A stretch of 22,919 nucleotides of DNA from NCBI GenBank assembly GCA_937902665.1, contig CALELM010000050.1, positions 1-22,919 of the forward strand, given 5' to 3'. The stretch comes from an uncultured Selenomonadaceae bacterium (GTDB lineage Bacteria; Bacillota; Negativicutes; Selenomonadales; Selenomonadaceae). The position numbers and the translations under genes are program-made. Numbering within the stretch: the stretch's first letter is position 1; every line of letters starts with the position of its first letter. The notes under the pieces were generated by a model, which did no database searches, had not been told where the DNA came from, and was given only the letters and a program-made list of their open reading frames with translations. Positions 1 to 8,586 of this stretch are shown here, piece after piece.

Positions 1-121
1 TGGCAGTCGCACTGTCACCACATTCCCACCATTCCTTGATAAATGCCGTCTTGTCCACATAAAAATAGTTTTTTTCTCGAATTTCTGCAAAATCCTGCAC
101 ACCAACCGCTACGGTTCGCAC
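1..121 (-). CDS. AAA-ATPase-like protein, N-terminal fragment (runs off window)
   Basis: Only the first 40 codons lie in the window. The translation has the motif GVQDFAEIREKNYFYVDKTA followed by FIKEWWE, which I recognise as the N-terminal signature of the AAA-ATPase-like family (Pfam PF09820). In that family it precedes a Walker A loop and, usually, a C-terminal PD-(D/E)XK nuclease-like domain; both would lie outside the window. I chose the GTG at 121 as start because GGGAGGG lies about 7 bases upstream and the family motif begins within a few residues. A nearby ATG is out of frame. These genes are abundant and often multicopy in gut anaerobes, and their cellular role is not established. 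Transcription would run away from the efflux operon, from the promoter at 152-180. Confidence 0.75.
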   Translation of the reverse strand, partial: MRTVAVGVQDFAEIREKNYFYVDKTAFIKEWWECGDSATA

Positions 122-151
122 AGCACATCCCTCCCCATTTCTCTTAGTTCT

Positions 152-180
152 ATCATACAATCCAACGAGGAAAACCGCAA
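152..180 (-). promoter_or_regulatory. Sigma-70-type promoter for the AAA-ATPase-like gene
   Basis: On the minus strand, TTGCGG (175-180) is separated by exactly 17 bases from TATGAT (152-157). It sits just downstream of the macB terminator and about 30 bases before the GTG start at 121, so this gene is probably transcribed on its own. The -10 matches consensus at 5 of 6 positions, the -35 at 3 of 6. Confidence 0.55.
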
Positions 181-181
181 C

Positions 182-214
182 AAAAAACCTGCCACGGAAA
201 ATTCCAATGGCAGG
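182..214 (-). terminator. Rho-independent terminator of the efflux operon
   Basis: Minus strand: CCTGCCA (208-214) pairs with TGGCAGG (188-194) around a 13-base loop, followed directly by a run of six T (187-182). It begins about 20 bases after the permease stop codon. Confidence 0.85.
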
Positions 215-234
215 AAAAGTACCTCATTCGTTTT

Positions 235-1452
235 CTATTCATATCGCAATGCTTCAATCGGATCAAGCTTTGCCGCCTTCCTCGCAGGGTAGATACCAAA
301 AAACAAGCCAATCCCCACGGAAAACAGGAACGAACCCACAATCGGCGCAATGGTAATGACCGTTACAAAATTACCAATCTTTGCGATAAGGGACGAAACC
401 ATGCAGCCGAAGCCTATTCCGATGATACCGCCGACAATGCCGATAACCATCGACTCTATCATGAACTGCATCATGATATTTTCAAAAGTTGCCCCCAGTG
501 CCTTGCGAATGCCGATTTCCCTCGTGCGTTCCGTAACGGAAACCATCATGATGTTCATGATGCCGATACCGCCGACAATCAAGGAAATTCCCGCAATGCT
601 CCCAAGGAGCAGGGTAATCATGGTCGTTGTCTGCGTCATGGTTTCCATCAGGCTGGTCAGGTTTCGCACGTTGAAATCATCCTCCTTGCCTGCAACAATA
701 TGATGCCGCTGGCGGAGAAGCGTCTCTATCTCTGCCTGCACCTGATCCATTTTGTTTTGATCCGTGACCTGCACATTGATGGACTGCACATGGGTAATGC
801 CCAGCATACGCTCCTGTGCCGTAGTCAGCGGAATGTACACAGCATCGTCCTGATCCTGTCCCATCGAGGACTGCCCCTTGCTCAAAAGAACGCCTATGAC
901 CTTGAACGGCTGGTTGTTGAGGCGGATATTCTTTCCCACAGGATTCTCCGTGCCAAAAAGGTTCGTTGCCACCGTTGTCCCGATGACAGCCACTCTCTGC
1001 CTTTTGTCCAAGTCCGTCTTGCCGACAAAAGAACCCGTGCTGATCTCCAGCGAGCGAATATGCATATACTCAGGCGTTACGCCATAGACAGTCGTGTTCC
1101 AGTTTTGGTTGCCGTTGACTGCTTGGTAGGAACGGGATACCGTCGGGGAAACGTAGTCGATTCCCTTCACCTTGTCCCGAATGGCATTGCAGTCCTCATA
1201 TTTCAAGGTCGTCATAGAGCCTGCCGCGCCCCGAACGCCTCCCCTGCCGGATGAGCCGGGAGAAACTACCAGCATATTGCTGCCAAGGCTCGCAATCGAG
1301 GACTGCACGTTGCTCCGAACGCCCATGCCCACAGACACCATCGCAATCACTGCGCCAACGCCAATGATGATTCCCAGCATCGTCAAAAGAGAGCGCAGCT
1401 TGTTTGCCATCAGTGCCGTTATTGCCATGCGAAAGCTTTCATTAAATAACAT
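235..1452 (-). CDS. macB: MacB-type ABC transporter permease
   Basis: Membrane subunit of a tripartite MacAB-TolC-like exporter. From the ATG at 1452 it is about 405 residues. The first transmembrane segment follows the family motif NKLRSLLTMLGIIIGVGAVI, then comes a periplasmic MacB core domain of about 220 residues, then three further membrane segments beginning at LLLGSIAGISLIVGGIGIMN. The coupling motif TERTREIGIRKALGA contacts the ATPase in this family. The ATPase is a separate gene, unlike the fused E. coli MacB; split forms are common in Firmicutes. An in-frame ATG at 1476 would add eight residues, but the start at 1452 gives the usual family N-terminus (MLFNESFRMA) and reduces the overlap with the ATPase gene to 11 bases. 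In this family such pumps move substrates from the periplasm across the outer membrane by mechanotransmission. The substrate cannot be read from sequence. It is the last gene of the operon. Confidence 0.9.
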   Translation of the reverse strand: MLFNESFRMAITALMANKLRSLLTMLGIIIGVGAVIAMVSVGMGVRSNVQSSIASLGSNMLVVSPGSSGRGGVRGAAGSMTTLKYEDCNAIRDKVKGIDYVSPTVSRSYQAVNGNQNWNTTVYGVTPEYMHIRSLEISTGSFVGKTDLDKRQRVAVIGTTVATNLFGTENPVGKNIRLNNQPFKVIGVLLSKGQSSMGQDQDDAVYIPLTTAQERMLGITHVQSINVQVTDQNKMDQVQAEIETLLRQRHHIVAGKEDDFNVRNLTSLMETMTQTTTMITLLLGSIAGISLIVGGIGIMNIMMVSVTERTREIGIRKALGATFENIMMQFMIESMVIGIVGGIIGIGFGCMVSSLIAKIGNFVTVITIAPIVGSFLFSVGIGLFFGIYPARKAAKLDPIEALRYE

Positions 1453-2161
1453 CCATGACCACGCCCTTTCCTTCATCCCTCGTAATCACGCCGTCCCGAA
1501 CGAGGAGCTGGCGGCTGGCACAGGCAGCAATCTCAGGCTCATGCGTTACCAAGATAATGGTTCTCCCCATCCCGTGAAGCCTTTCAAAGATTTCCATAAT
1601 CTCCTTGGTTGACTTGGTATCCAGATTTCCTGTCGGCTCATCTGCCATAATGATATGCGGATCGTTGACAAGCGCGCGGGCAATCGCCACACGCTGCCGC
1701 TGTCCTCCTGACAGCTCATTCGGCTGGTGATCGGCGCGATCCCCCAATCCGACAGCATCCAAAAAATGATGCGCCCGCTCCATACGCTCCTTTGTCCCGA
1801 CACCTGCATAGACAAGGGGAAGTGCCACATTGTCCAGTGCGGAAATGCGGGAGAGCAAATTAAAATTCTGGAAAACAAATCCTATCTTCTTGTTTCGGGT
1901 TCTTGCAAGAGAATCATCGCTGAGATGCGCTACCTCCTGCCCGTCCAGCTTGTAAGAACCAATCGTTGGGCGATCCAAGCAGCCCAAAATGTTCATCAAG
2001 GTAGATTTCCCCGAACCGGACGGTCCCATCAGAGCAGCAAACTCACCTTCAAAAATCTTGAGGTCAATGCCGTTCAGTGCCGCAACCTCCTGATCCCCAA
2101 TCTGATAGAGCTTCTTGATGCCGGAAAGCTCAATCGTCAGATGCTTTTCCTTCTTTTCCAT
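1442..2161 (-). CDS. MacB/LolD-type ABC transporter ATP-binding protein
   Basis: Nucleotide-binding subunit of the efflux pump, 239 residues from the ATG at 2161. All ABC motifs are intact: Walker A GPSGSGKST (residues 46-54), Q-loop FVFQNF, signature LSGGQRQRVAIARAL, Walker B IIMADEPTGNLD and switch histidine in LVTHE. This places it in the LolD/FtsE/MacB branch of ABC ATPases. A TTG at 2164 could also start it, but the ATG has AGAGAGG at a better distance. It begins 21 bases after the macA stop and its 3' end overlaps the permease start, consistent with translational coupling of the two pump subunits. Confidence 0.93.
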   Translation of the reverse strand: MEKKEKHLTIELSGIKKLYQIGDQEVAALNGIDLKIFEGEFAALMGPSGSGKSTLMNILGCLDRPTIGSYKLDGQEVAHLSDDSLARTRNKKIGFVFQNFNLLSRISALDNVALPLVYAGVGTKERMERAHHFLDAVGLGDRADHQPNELSGGQRQRVAIARALVNDPHIIMADEPTGNLDTKSTKEIMEIFERLHGMGRTIILVTHEPEIAACASRQLLVRDGVITRDEGKGVVMDVI

Positions 2162-2182
2162 CAACAGAACCTCTCTTTCCCG

Positions 2183-3322
2183 TCACCGCATGCGCGGCAT
2201 ACCGCCGCCATGGAATCCTTGGGCAGGATTCTTGGTTGCCGTTCCCTTCTGTGCCGTATAAGTAACTGCGACTTCATCGCCTTCCTCAATCCCCTTGAGA
2301 ATTTCCACATACTCATCACTGTAGATTCCCGTCTGCACATAGCGGTTTTCCTGCGTGCCATCCGGATGGACCAGCACAACATAGGAACCCGTGCTGTCTG
2401 TCTTTAGCGTAGAAATTGGCACTGCCAAGGCATTGCTCCGCACAGCCGTCTGGATATCCACCCGTGCCGTCATAGCAGGGAGCAGCACATTCTCCGGATC
2501 CTCCACGTCCAGCGTGACATAATAATAAATAACGCTTGCGGAAGAAGATGCCGAAGACGATCCCGAAGAACCATTCGTATCCCAGCTGTTCCCCGTGTCC
2601 GTTTGCGAAATCTTGGACACGCGCGCCTTGAACTTCTTGTCCGTATAGGCATCCACCGTAAAGACTGCCTCCTGACCGACCTTCACGTTCCCAATATCCG
2701 TCTCATCCACCTTTGCCTGAATCTGCTTCGTGGACAAATCCGCTATACGCATAATGACCGTTGGATTGCTGTTTCCCTGCACAGCCATCGTTCCGACTGA
2801 CTTTGGCTGTCCAACCACGACACCGTCCATCGGCGCGGTAATGATCGTATTGCTCACATCAGATTCCGCAGAAACGAGGCTGGAACGTGCCGTTTCATAG
2901 TTGTACTGCGCATCCTGCAACTCTTCCTCCGGCTTTGCTCCAATGGAATAAAGATACTCTGCCCTGCGGTATTTTGCCTCTGTGTTCACGACCTTGTACC
3001 TTGCCTGATCGCATTTTGCCTCATAATCCGTGCCATCAAGCGTTGCAACGACCTGTCCTGCCTTGACAACATCATTTTCCTTGACAGTCACCGAGGTGAT
3101 ACGAGCCGTAATCTTTGGGCTGACCTCTACGGAATTGACAGGAATGATTGTCCCTGTCGCAGACACCATGGACCTCAGATCCATACGCACTGCCTTTTCC
3201 GTAGCCACTGCACTTTTTTGCACCGCTTCCTGCTGCTGCGCATAATAATGATATCCTCCATAGGCACATCCTGCAACTGCCAGCACGGCAGCGACTGCCT
3301 TTACCTTCCAATCAAGCTTCAT
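2183..3322 (-). CDS. macA: MacA-like periplasmic adaptor subunit of efflux pump
   Basis: Membrane-fusion (HlyD/MacA) protein of 379 residues that bridges the inner-membrane pump and the TolC-like channel. A short positive N-terminus is followed by a hydrophobic segment (about residues 8-20). VAGC at residues 16-19 could act as a lipobox, so it may be lipid- or helix-anchored. Next come the split lipoyl/barrel-sandwich halves (around VSATGTIIPVNSVEVSPKI and IITAPMDGVVVG) flanking a short hairpin, then beta-barrel and membrane-proximal domains. A serine-rich low-complexity insert (GSSGSSSASSSAS) interrupts the beta-barrel domain. The C-terminus is flexible and glycine-rich (GFHGGGMPRMR). Its ATG overlaps the tolC stop codon as ATGA, so translation is probably coupled. 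It matches MacA in context, with a MacB-type ATPase and permease directly downstream. Confidence 0.92.
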   Translation of the reverse strand: MKLDWKVKAVAAVLAVAGCAYGGYHYYAQQQEAVQKSAVATEKAVRMDLRSMVSATGTIIPVNSVEVSPKITARITSVTVKENDVVKAGQVVATLDGTDYEAKCDQARYKVVNTEAKYRRAEYLYSIGAKPEEELQDAQYNYETARSSLVSAESDVSNTIITAPMDGVVVGQPKSVGTMAVQGNSNPTVIMRIADLSTKQIQAKVDETDIGNVKVGQEAVFTVDAYTDKKFKARVSKISQTDTGNSWDTNGSSGSSSASSSASVIYYYVTLDVEDPENVLLPAMTARVDIQTAVRSNALAVPISTLKTDSTGSYVVLVHPDGTQENRYVQTGIYSDEYVEILKGIEEGDEVAVTYTAQKGTATKNPAQGFHGGGMPRMR

Positions 3323-4737
3323 CGTCCAACCTCACTCCCTGCTGCCTCCTCGGCAACCTTTTCTGCAGAAGCCGTATCGGTTACTGCCTTTTCCGACTGA
3401 CCTGTTTCTTCCGTCACAGGCTTGCTTTCCTGCACCATGCCCATGGATGCCAAGGCTTCCTCCTCCGTCAGCCCAATGCCCATCGCATTTTCTACCTCTG
3501 CCTTGTAGCGCACATAATCATACTGCGCACTGATATAATTGTACTGCGAAGCAGTCAGTGCCTCCTGCGCATCAATGACATCCAGCATGATGCCTTCCCC
3601 CGCACGGTACTTCTCCGTTGCAATGTAGCTGTCCTCTCTTGCTTGGTCAACAGCAAGCTTCGTTGAATTCAGCCGTTTCTCTGCCTCACGCATATTGAAG
3701 TATGCCTTGCGGAGCGCCAAGTCAATCTCTTCCCTGTCCTTCTGCAAGGTAAGCTCTGCAATGTCCCGCTCGGTCTTGGCGGAATCCACCTCCGCGCTCG
3801 TCACGCCACTGTCAAAAATATTCCAATTCGCATTCAAGCCTGCCGACCATCCGCTGGAACTGCTGGCAGACGGCTCCAGTCTCGTTTTCAGCGGATCTAC
3901 GCCGACACTCAGCCGAACCGTAGGAAGATAGCCCGCCTTCGCTGACTTGATAGCAAGCTCCCTCTGCTCCAGCGTCACCTCATCAACCTTCAAGTCCTTG
4001 CGATGCTCATAGGCATACAAAATGCAGTCCGGCATATCAATCTGAAACAGGTCATAGACAAAATCATCGGTCAGCTGGATTGGCTCGCTACGGTCAACAT
4101 TCATCAAGTTCCGCAAAACTGCCAGATTGACCTCGTATCCATTTTGGGAACGGATCAGATCCTGCTGGGCATTGGACAGCTCGACCGAGGAGCGAAGCAC
4201 ATCTACCCTTGCCTTGCTTCCTGCGGAATAAAGTTGCTGGACATTCGTATAGTGCGCTTGGTACTTGTCCACCCGTTCCTGATAAACATCAATGTTCTTC
4301 TTTGCTTCCAGCGCATCGTAATACGCCTTGATGACACTCAGCTTCATGTTCTCTCTGGCACGTTCCGTAGAAAGAACTGCCGCATCCACGCCAAGCTCAC
4401 TGCTCTTGATGGATGCCTGATTCTTGCCGCCCGTATAGACAGGAAGCGATGCACTAAGCCCAAAAGAATTTGAGGAACTGCGCTCGCTGTCTGACGACTT
4501 GCTGGTATTCAGATTATCCGAAGCAGAAATCGTCAGCCCATTCGTTCCCCGTGCCTTCCGAAGATTCGCCTCTGCCTTGTCCTCCGCCTTCTGCGTCACC
4601 CGCAGGGATGTATTGTTGCAAAGTGCCGTATCGATTGCCTCCTGCAAGGAAAGCTCCATGCAATGCCCCGTCAACGGCTGCAAGAGCAAAGCCCCTGCCA
4701 AGAGCAGCGCAGCCCCTTGCACCCTTTTCCTTCTCAT
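3319..4737 (-). CDS. tolC: TolC-family outer-membrane efflux protein
   Basis: Outer-membrane channel of the tripartite pump, about 472 residues from the ATG at 4737. The protein starts MRRKR and has a hydrophobic signal peptide (ALLLAGALLLQPLTG). Two OEP repeats follow, rich in coiled-coil heptads (for example QQDLIRSQNGYEVNLAVLRN and the final QYNYISAQYDYVRYKAEVEN), as in TolC. The tail after ENAMGIG is about 50 residues, low complexity and rich in Glu, Ala and Thr. I rejected the longer reading from 4890 because it would begin inside the promoter and adds a Cys-rich segment unlike the family. GGGGAGG lies 7 bases before 4737. It is the first gene of the operon, and its stop overlaps the macA start by four bases. 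Confidence 0.9.
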   Translation of the reverse strand: MRRKRVQGAALLLAGALLLQPLTGHCMELSLQEAIDTALCNNTSLRVTQKAEDKAEANLRKARGTNGLTISASDNLNTSKSSDSERSSSNSFGLSASLPVYTGGKNQASIKSSELGVDAAVLSTERARENMKLSVIKAYYDALEAKKNIDVYQERVDKYQAHYTNVQQLYSAGSKARVDVLRSSVELSNAQQDLIRSQNGYEVNLAVLRNLMNVDRSEPIQLTDDFVYDLFQIDMPDCILYAYEHRKDLKVDEVTLEQRELAIKSAKAGYLPTVRLSVGVDPLKTRLEPSASSSSGWSAGLNANWNIFDSGVTSAEVDSAKTERDIAELTLQKDREEIDLALRKAYFNMREAEKRLNSTKLAVDQAREDSYIATEKYRAGEGIMLDVIDAQEALTASQYNYISAQYDYVRYKAEVENAMGIGLTEEEALASMGMVQESKPVTEETGQSEKAVTDTASAEKVAEEAAGSEVGR

Positions 4738-4861
4738 TCCCATTCCTCCCCGTTCCATATACAAAATTCCCTTCCCCACGCATTCCACATCGCAGGGACA
4801 CGCCCCAAAAGGGAATCTATCACAGCAAAAGCAAAAAATTGCAAAAGCTATACCGGAAAAT

Positions 4862-4890
4862 ATTATACAGCCGAGCAAACCTATTATCAA
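4862..4890 (-). promoter_or_regulatory. Strong sigma-70-type promoter of the tolC-macAB operon
   Basis: Minus strand: TTGATA (4885-4890), a 17-base spacer, then a perfect TATAAT (4862-4867). Transcription would start near 4855, leaving a leader of about 118 bases before the tolC ATG. It lies just downstream of the terminator at 4915-4957, so the operon is insulated from the autotransporter gene. No clear operator is visible. Confidence 0.85.
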
Positions 4891-4914
4891 ATGAGATTTT
4901 TATTAGAAACATGC

Positions 4915-4957
4915 AAAAAGCCATCCCTCCGGATTTCCTCCAAGGGGACGGCTTTTT
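4915..4957 (-). terminator. Intrinsic terminator downstream of the autotransporter
   Basis: Minus strand: AAAAAGCC, G, TCCC pairs with GGGA, T, GGCTTTTT across a 17-base loop; the central G-T is a wobble pair. The stem ends in a T-run. On the plus strand the same position is an A-C mismatch, so it fits minus-strand transcription better. It would stop transcripts from the autotransporter before the tolC promoter. Confidence 0.75.
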
Positions 4958-5012
4958 ATAACGCCATTGTTCAAGAAAATGCCATAAGCATTTTCCCTCC
5001 AATTTGCGTTTC

Positions 5013-5103
5013 AACGAAGCGGGAGATATGCTCACCGCTTGTTAAAATTTGGCTTCCCCCACTTACAGCAAGCTGTTGAAGAAGGGGACATCTTAGCTTC
5101 GTT
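5013..5103 (-). other. Structured RNA region in the autotransporter 3' untranslated region
   Basis: The 160 bases between the autotransporter stop and its terminator hold no convincing gene but are rich in inverted repeats. GCTTCGTT (5096-5103, plus strand) is complementary to AACGAAGC (5013-5020). Inside lies a nested hairpin at 5057-5087 whose arms CCCC, CTT and ACAG pair with CTGT, AAG and GGGG around a CAAG loop. A third hairpin, AAGCGG (5017-5022) with CCGCTT (5035-5040), shares four bases with the outer stem, so the two cannot form together. A further 8-bp hairpin follows near 4975-4995 (GAAAATGC with GCATTTTC). I do not recognise a known RNA family. Confidence 0.35.
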
Positions 5104-5118
5104 ATACGTCATGCAAAA

Positions 5119-8100
5119 TCAAAATGCCCAGTCAAGCATGCAGTTGGCGACAACACCCCGTTGCTTGCCTGCAAAGCCCATGAGGGTAACGTCAACGGCA
5201 AGGCGGTTTTCTTCCGTGTGCGGACGTTTCCAGCCAAGCTCCAGCATCCCTGTCGATCCTTTCAGGCTCGGTACCAGTATGGAATGTCCCTGATAGCTGG
5301 AACAAGCATCGCCCTTAAACTCATAATCCCATGCCAGACCTGCGTAGAAGATGCTGTCCTCCCTCTCCTGATAGTCATAGCGGAAGCCCAGACGGGTACG
5401 GAAGGAGTCCATTGCCTCAAAATTGATTGAGCCGAAATCCACCAGCGGGCTGTCCCTCAGATCCGCATTGTCCCCGTTCTGGTGCGTGTAGAAAAGCTTT
5501 GCATAGCAGTCAATACTGCGTTTCTCGCCGAGGGCTATGCGCTTGCCGATGCCTGCATGGAACGCCATATAGTTGAAATTGGAGTCATACCGGTTGCTCA
5601 AGCCCTCATAGTCGCTGCGCATCCGTCCAAAGCGAACGCTTCCCTCATAATGAACCCCATTGTTCCTTATCTTGCGGGCGAGGAATCCCAGACCGAAGTG
5701 CTGGTTCGTCCCGCTGCCATGCACGCCGTTGTCCAAGTAGCTGTCATAGCCTGCCCTGCCGTATTCCAAGAAGGGAGCGAGGAACACCTCCCCGTCCTCC
5801 TGCGGCAGGAGCCTGCCCCAGCCAAGGTTCAGCCCCCAGCCCTTGCTGTCCACATAAGAGCCTGTATCATAGCGCAGGCTCTCGCCCCGCATCGAAGCAA
5901 AGAGCTGGTAGCCCTTCTTCCCGTCCGTCAGCTTGTCAGCAGTTATGCCTGCGGCTTGATCTGCGGCACCTTTTAGCAATGCCATGCTGGCTGCCCTCGT
6001 CTCCGCAAAGGACTTCGCATTAGGAGTGGGAGGCCCCGGCGGCTCATCGCCATCCAGTGTCAGGACAAGCTCCTTGTCATTATTTTCGAGTGCCACGCTT
6101 CCCTTGTACGGAAGCCAGCTATCCACCACGATCTGCGCATCCCACTTGGTCGCATCATCTACGATAATGCCCTTTGCCCCGTTTTTTAGGAGAATTACCT
6201 TGTCCTTCTTCGCAAGCCGTGAATGGGAAGATATGCCCGTCCTTACATAAGTACCCTCTAGGGACGTTGGATTGTCCAAGTCCGTGCATTCCAGCATGAC
6301 CGTCCCGTTCGTTGCCGTGTCTGGGACATAAAAATCAATATTGGAAAAATCCGACAGGTTGTGAATCTTCGCTCCCTCTGCACGGACATTCAGCGTGTTG
6401 CCCCCCAGCATGGAAGCGCCGCCCGTGGAGTATCCGCCGATGAGATCCAGTGCCGAAAAGTCCCTGCCGTCCACGATGTTGATGACACCGCCCTCTGCCT
6501 TGCTCCCATCGGCACGGTAAGAGCCGTAAGCCTCCGTCACGCCCTGCGGTATGACCGTATGGCTGGAGAGCGTAACCGTATTGGGCGCATCGCCTGCCGA
6601 GAACCTGTTCCCCTCATTGTCCGTAAAGGTTCCTGCGAGGAACGCCTTGTCCGTGTCCCAATAGAGATCCTTTGGATTTGACTTCAATCCACCGCTCACG
6701 ACCACGAGGTGCGTTCCCTTGTCCGTTGCCGACCAAACAAAAGGCGCATTCAAGGTTGCTGTTTTCGTCCCGACCTTGTAGCTCGTACCCGTCAAGTCCA
6801 AGGCAGTCGTATTGCGGAGCAGGATCAGCTTGTCCGTGGGGGCTTCACTCAGCGTTACCTCCGTATTTGCCACAGCCGAATTCTCTGCCGTCAGCATCGG
6901 CGTTTCCCTGTCCCATGCCGTATCGGGGACATAGAAGCTGTACTTTTGGAAGTCCTGCACGCCCTTTGCCTTGTTTCCCGTGTTGTAGACATGGAGCGTA
7001 TTGCCGCTTGCCGTGCCAGACCCGAACGCAGCACCGCCATGCAACGTGACCTTCGGCAATTCCACAGCATGAGGATAGACCACCGTTTTTCCATCCTCGT
7101 CCACATTTGCACCAAGAATGACCTCATTGTTTAGGGCAGAAGCACCGCTGCTGTAGCCAGCATAAAACTCTGCAGTATCCCCTGTTGCAAGGACATCTCC
7201 TGCCTCCTTCTTAAAAATGTACAGCTTGTTTTCACTCGCTATGCTGCCTGCTTTTCCTCCATAAATCCCGTCAACTGTCCCACCGGAAAAAGTGACAACA
7301 TTTTCTGAAGCATCGTAACTTGCCACACCGCCATAAATCGTCCCTGCACTTCCACTGACAAAATTGACGATATTTCGCTTAACATGCCCACTGCCCTCAC
7401 CACCCCAAACATTTCTACCAGTACCGTACTCCCCAATCGTGGCATTGGAAATGTTTACAGTATTTCCTTCGACAGAGACAAAACCACCTTCTGTATTATA
7501 ATTATAGGAAAAACCACCATGAACCCCCTCAAGAATCGTTCCTCCCGTAATATTCACAAGATTCCTGTTCGCCGTGCCATAGGATGATCCATATCCCCCG
7601 TAAACATTCCTCATTCTTCCGCCATGTATCCATACTTCATTGTCATCTGCGCTTCCCTTTTTGTTATAATAATCCCCCCCATAGGCATATCCTCCCATAA
7701 CGCGACTCAGTGGGAAACTCCAACCAACATTTTCACCGTATATGCTCACCTTGTTGTGGGAAGCATCGCCAGCACAAGCGTAACCTCCGTAAAGCTCTCC
7801 TATTTTCCCCGCTTCATAAACCTCTACCACATTTTTATTCGCATTACCATAGGGGTCACTACCCCATGCACTACCAGCAGCATAACCACCCACAATCTCT
7901 GTATCATTCAAAAGTTGCTTATTGTCAATTTTGACATAATTGGACTCTGCAGAACCAAATTTCGAATACCCACCATAAATACGATGGCTCGTTGTTTCCC
8001 TCGTTCCCGTTCCATAACTTTCCACTCTTACATCATTGAAAGATGCCTCGTTCGTCTCAGAATAACCTCCATATGTAGCGCCATAGTAACCACCATCATT

Positions 8101-8586
8101 AATATCCCCTCCATCAGCAGACCATGTCACATGGTTGTTACTAACCTTCCCATCACTGGAATATCCACCATAAAGATAGCGAATCGCAGCACCCGTACCC
8201 GTAGTCAGTTTTATCGAATAGTTCTCAACATTACCAACCCCTTCATCCTTAAAGGCATACAGTTCCGTCCACCAACTTGTATCTTTAAGGGTAACATTCA
8301 GGACATCATAACCATTATCAAGAGAAATTCCGCCTTTACTTGAACCATATCCGTCTGTAACCCATTTCGTATTGTCCGATGGTCGCTCCGCCTGAGCACC
8401 CGAAGGATCCGGTTTGGGATGTTCAGGCGTAGAATCAACGATTATCGTTTCCTCCCCTGCCGCTTCTGCCATGCTGCACGAATAGGCTCCCCCTGCCAGA
8501 AGCCAAGCCAATACAAATGCCGTTAGTTGATCATTCTTAGGATGCTGCATCATAATCCCTGCTTTCTTCGTCTTTCTCAAAAGCAT
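5119..8586 (-). CDS. Autotransporter (type V secretion) with beta-helical passenger domain
   Basis: Predicted surface protein of 1155 residues. A signal peptide (hydrophobic core LTAFVLAWLLAGGAYS, about residues 21-36) leads into a passenger with about ten repeats of the form YGGY, small residues, N-x-V, then a beta strand, typical of autotransporter beta-helices. Two copies of a module with FYVPDTA follow in the second half. A proline-rich linker (GDEPPGPPTPNAKSF) precedes a C-terminal barrel of about 297 residues that ends in Phe (LDWAF), as expected for Bam-dependent outer-membrane insertion. The start could be 8586 or the paired ATGs at 8553/8550, which follow AGGGA; the longer form gives an extended signal peptide. 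The first third of the gene is more AT-rich than the rest. The likely role is adhesion or surface interaction, but no enzymatic motif is visible. Expression may be phase-variable through the upstream poly-C tract. Confidence 0.9.
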   Translation of the reverse strand: MLLRKTKKAGIMMQHPKNDQLTAFVLAWLLAGGAYSCSMAEAAGEETIIVDSTPEHPKPDPSGAQAERPSDNTKWVTDGYGSSKGGISLDNGYDVLNVTLKDTSWWTELYAFKDEGVGNVENYSIKLTTGTGAAIRYLYGGYSSDGKVSNNHVTWSADGGDINDGGYYGATYGGYSETNEASFNDVRVESYGTGTRETTSHRIYGGYSKFGSAESNYVKIDNKQLLNDTEIVGGYAAGSAWGSDPYGNANKNVVEVYEAGKIGELYGGYACAGDASHNKVSIYGENVGWSFPLSRVMGGYAYGGDYYNKKGSADDNEVWIHGGRMRNVYGGYGSSYGTANRNLVNITGGTILEGVHGGFSYNYNTEGGFVSVEGNTVNISNATIGEYGTGRNVWGGEGSGHVKRNIVNFVSGSAGTIYGGVASYDASENVVTFSGGTVDGIYGGKAGSIASENKLYIFKKEAGDVLATGDTAEFYAGYSSGASALNNEVILGANVDEDGKTVVYPHAVELPKVTLHGGAAFGSGTASGNTLHVYNTGNKAKGVQDFQKYSFYVPDTAWDRETPMLTAENSAVANTEVTLSEAPTDKLILLRNTTALDLTGTSYKVGTKTATLNAPFVWSATDKGTHLVVVSGGLKSNPKDLYWDTDKAFLAGTFTDNEGNRFSAGDAPNTVTLSSHTVIPQGVTEAYGSYRADGSKAEGGVINIVDGRDFSALDLIGGYSTGGASMLGGNTLNVRAEGAKIHNLSDFSNIDFYVPDTATNGTVMLECTDLDNPTSLEGTYVRTGISSHSRLAKKDKVILLKNGAKGIIVDDATKWDAQIVVDSWLPYKGSVALENNDKELVLTLDGDEPPGPPTPNAKSFAETRAASMALLKGAADQAAGITADKLTDGKKGYQLFASMRGESLRYDTGSYVDSKGWGLNLGWGRLLPQEDGEVFLAPFLEYGRAGYDSYLDNGVHGSGTNQHFGLGFLARKIRNNGVHYEGSVRFGRMRSDYEGLSNRYDSNFNYMAFHAGIGKRIALGEKRSIDCYAKLFYTHQNGDNADLRDSPLVDFGSINFEAMDSFRTRLGFRYDYQEREDSIFYAGLAWDYEFKGDACSSYQGHSILVPSLKGSTGMLELGWKRPHTEENRLAVDVTLMGFAGKQRGVVANCMLDWAF

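Noticed and set aside
4738..4890. N-terminal extension of the TolC-like protein starting at 4890
   Set aside because: It would start inside the -35 box of a near-perfect promoter, adds a Cys-rich stretch unlike the family, and ignores the good ribosome binding site before 4737.
4971..4991. Minus-strand mini-ORF (MLMAFS) with a GGAGG just before it and a terminator after it
   Set aside because: It looks like a leader-peptide attenuator, but the tolC promoter lies downstream of the terminator, so it could not control that operon, and the codons are not biased towards any amino acid.
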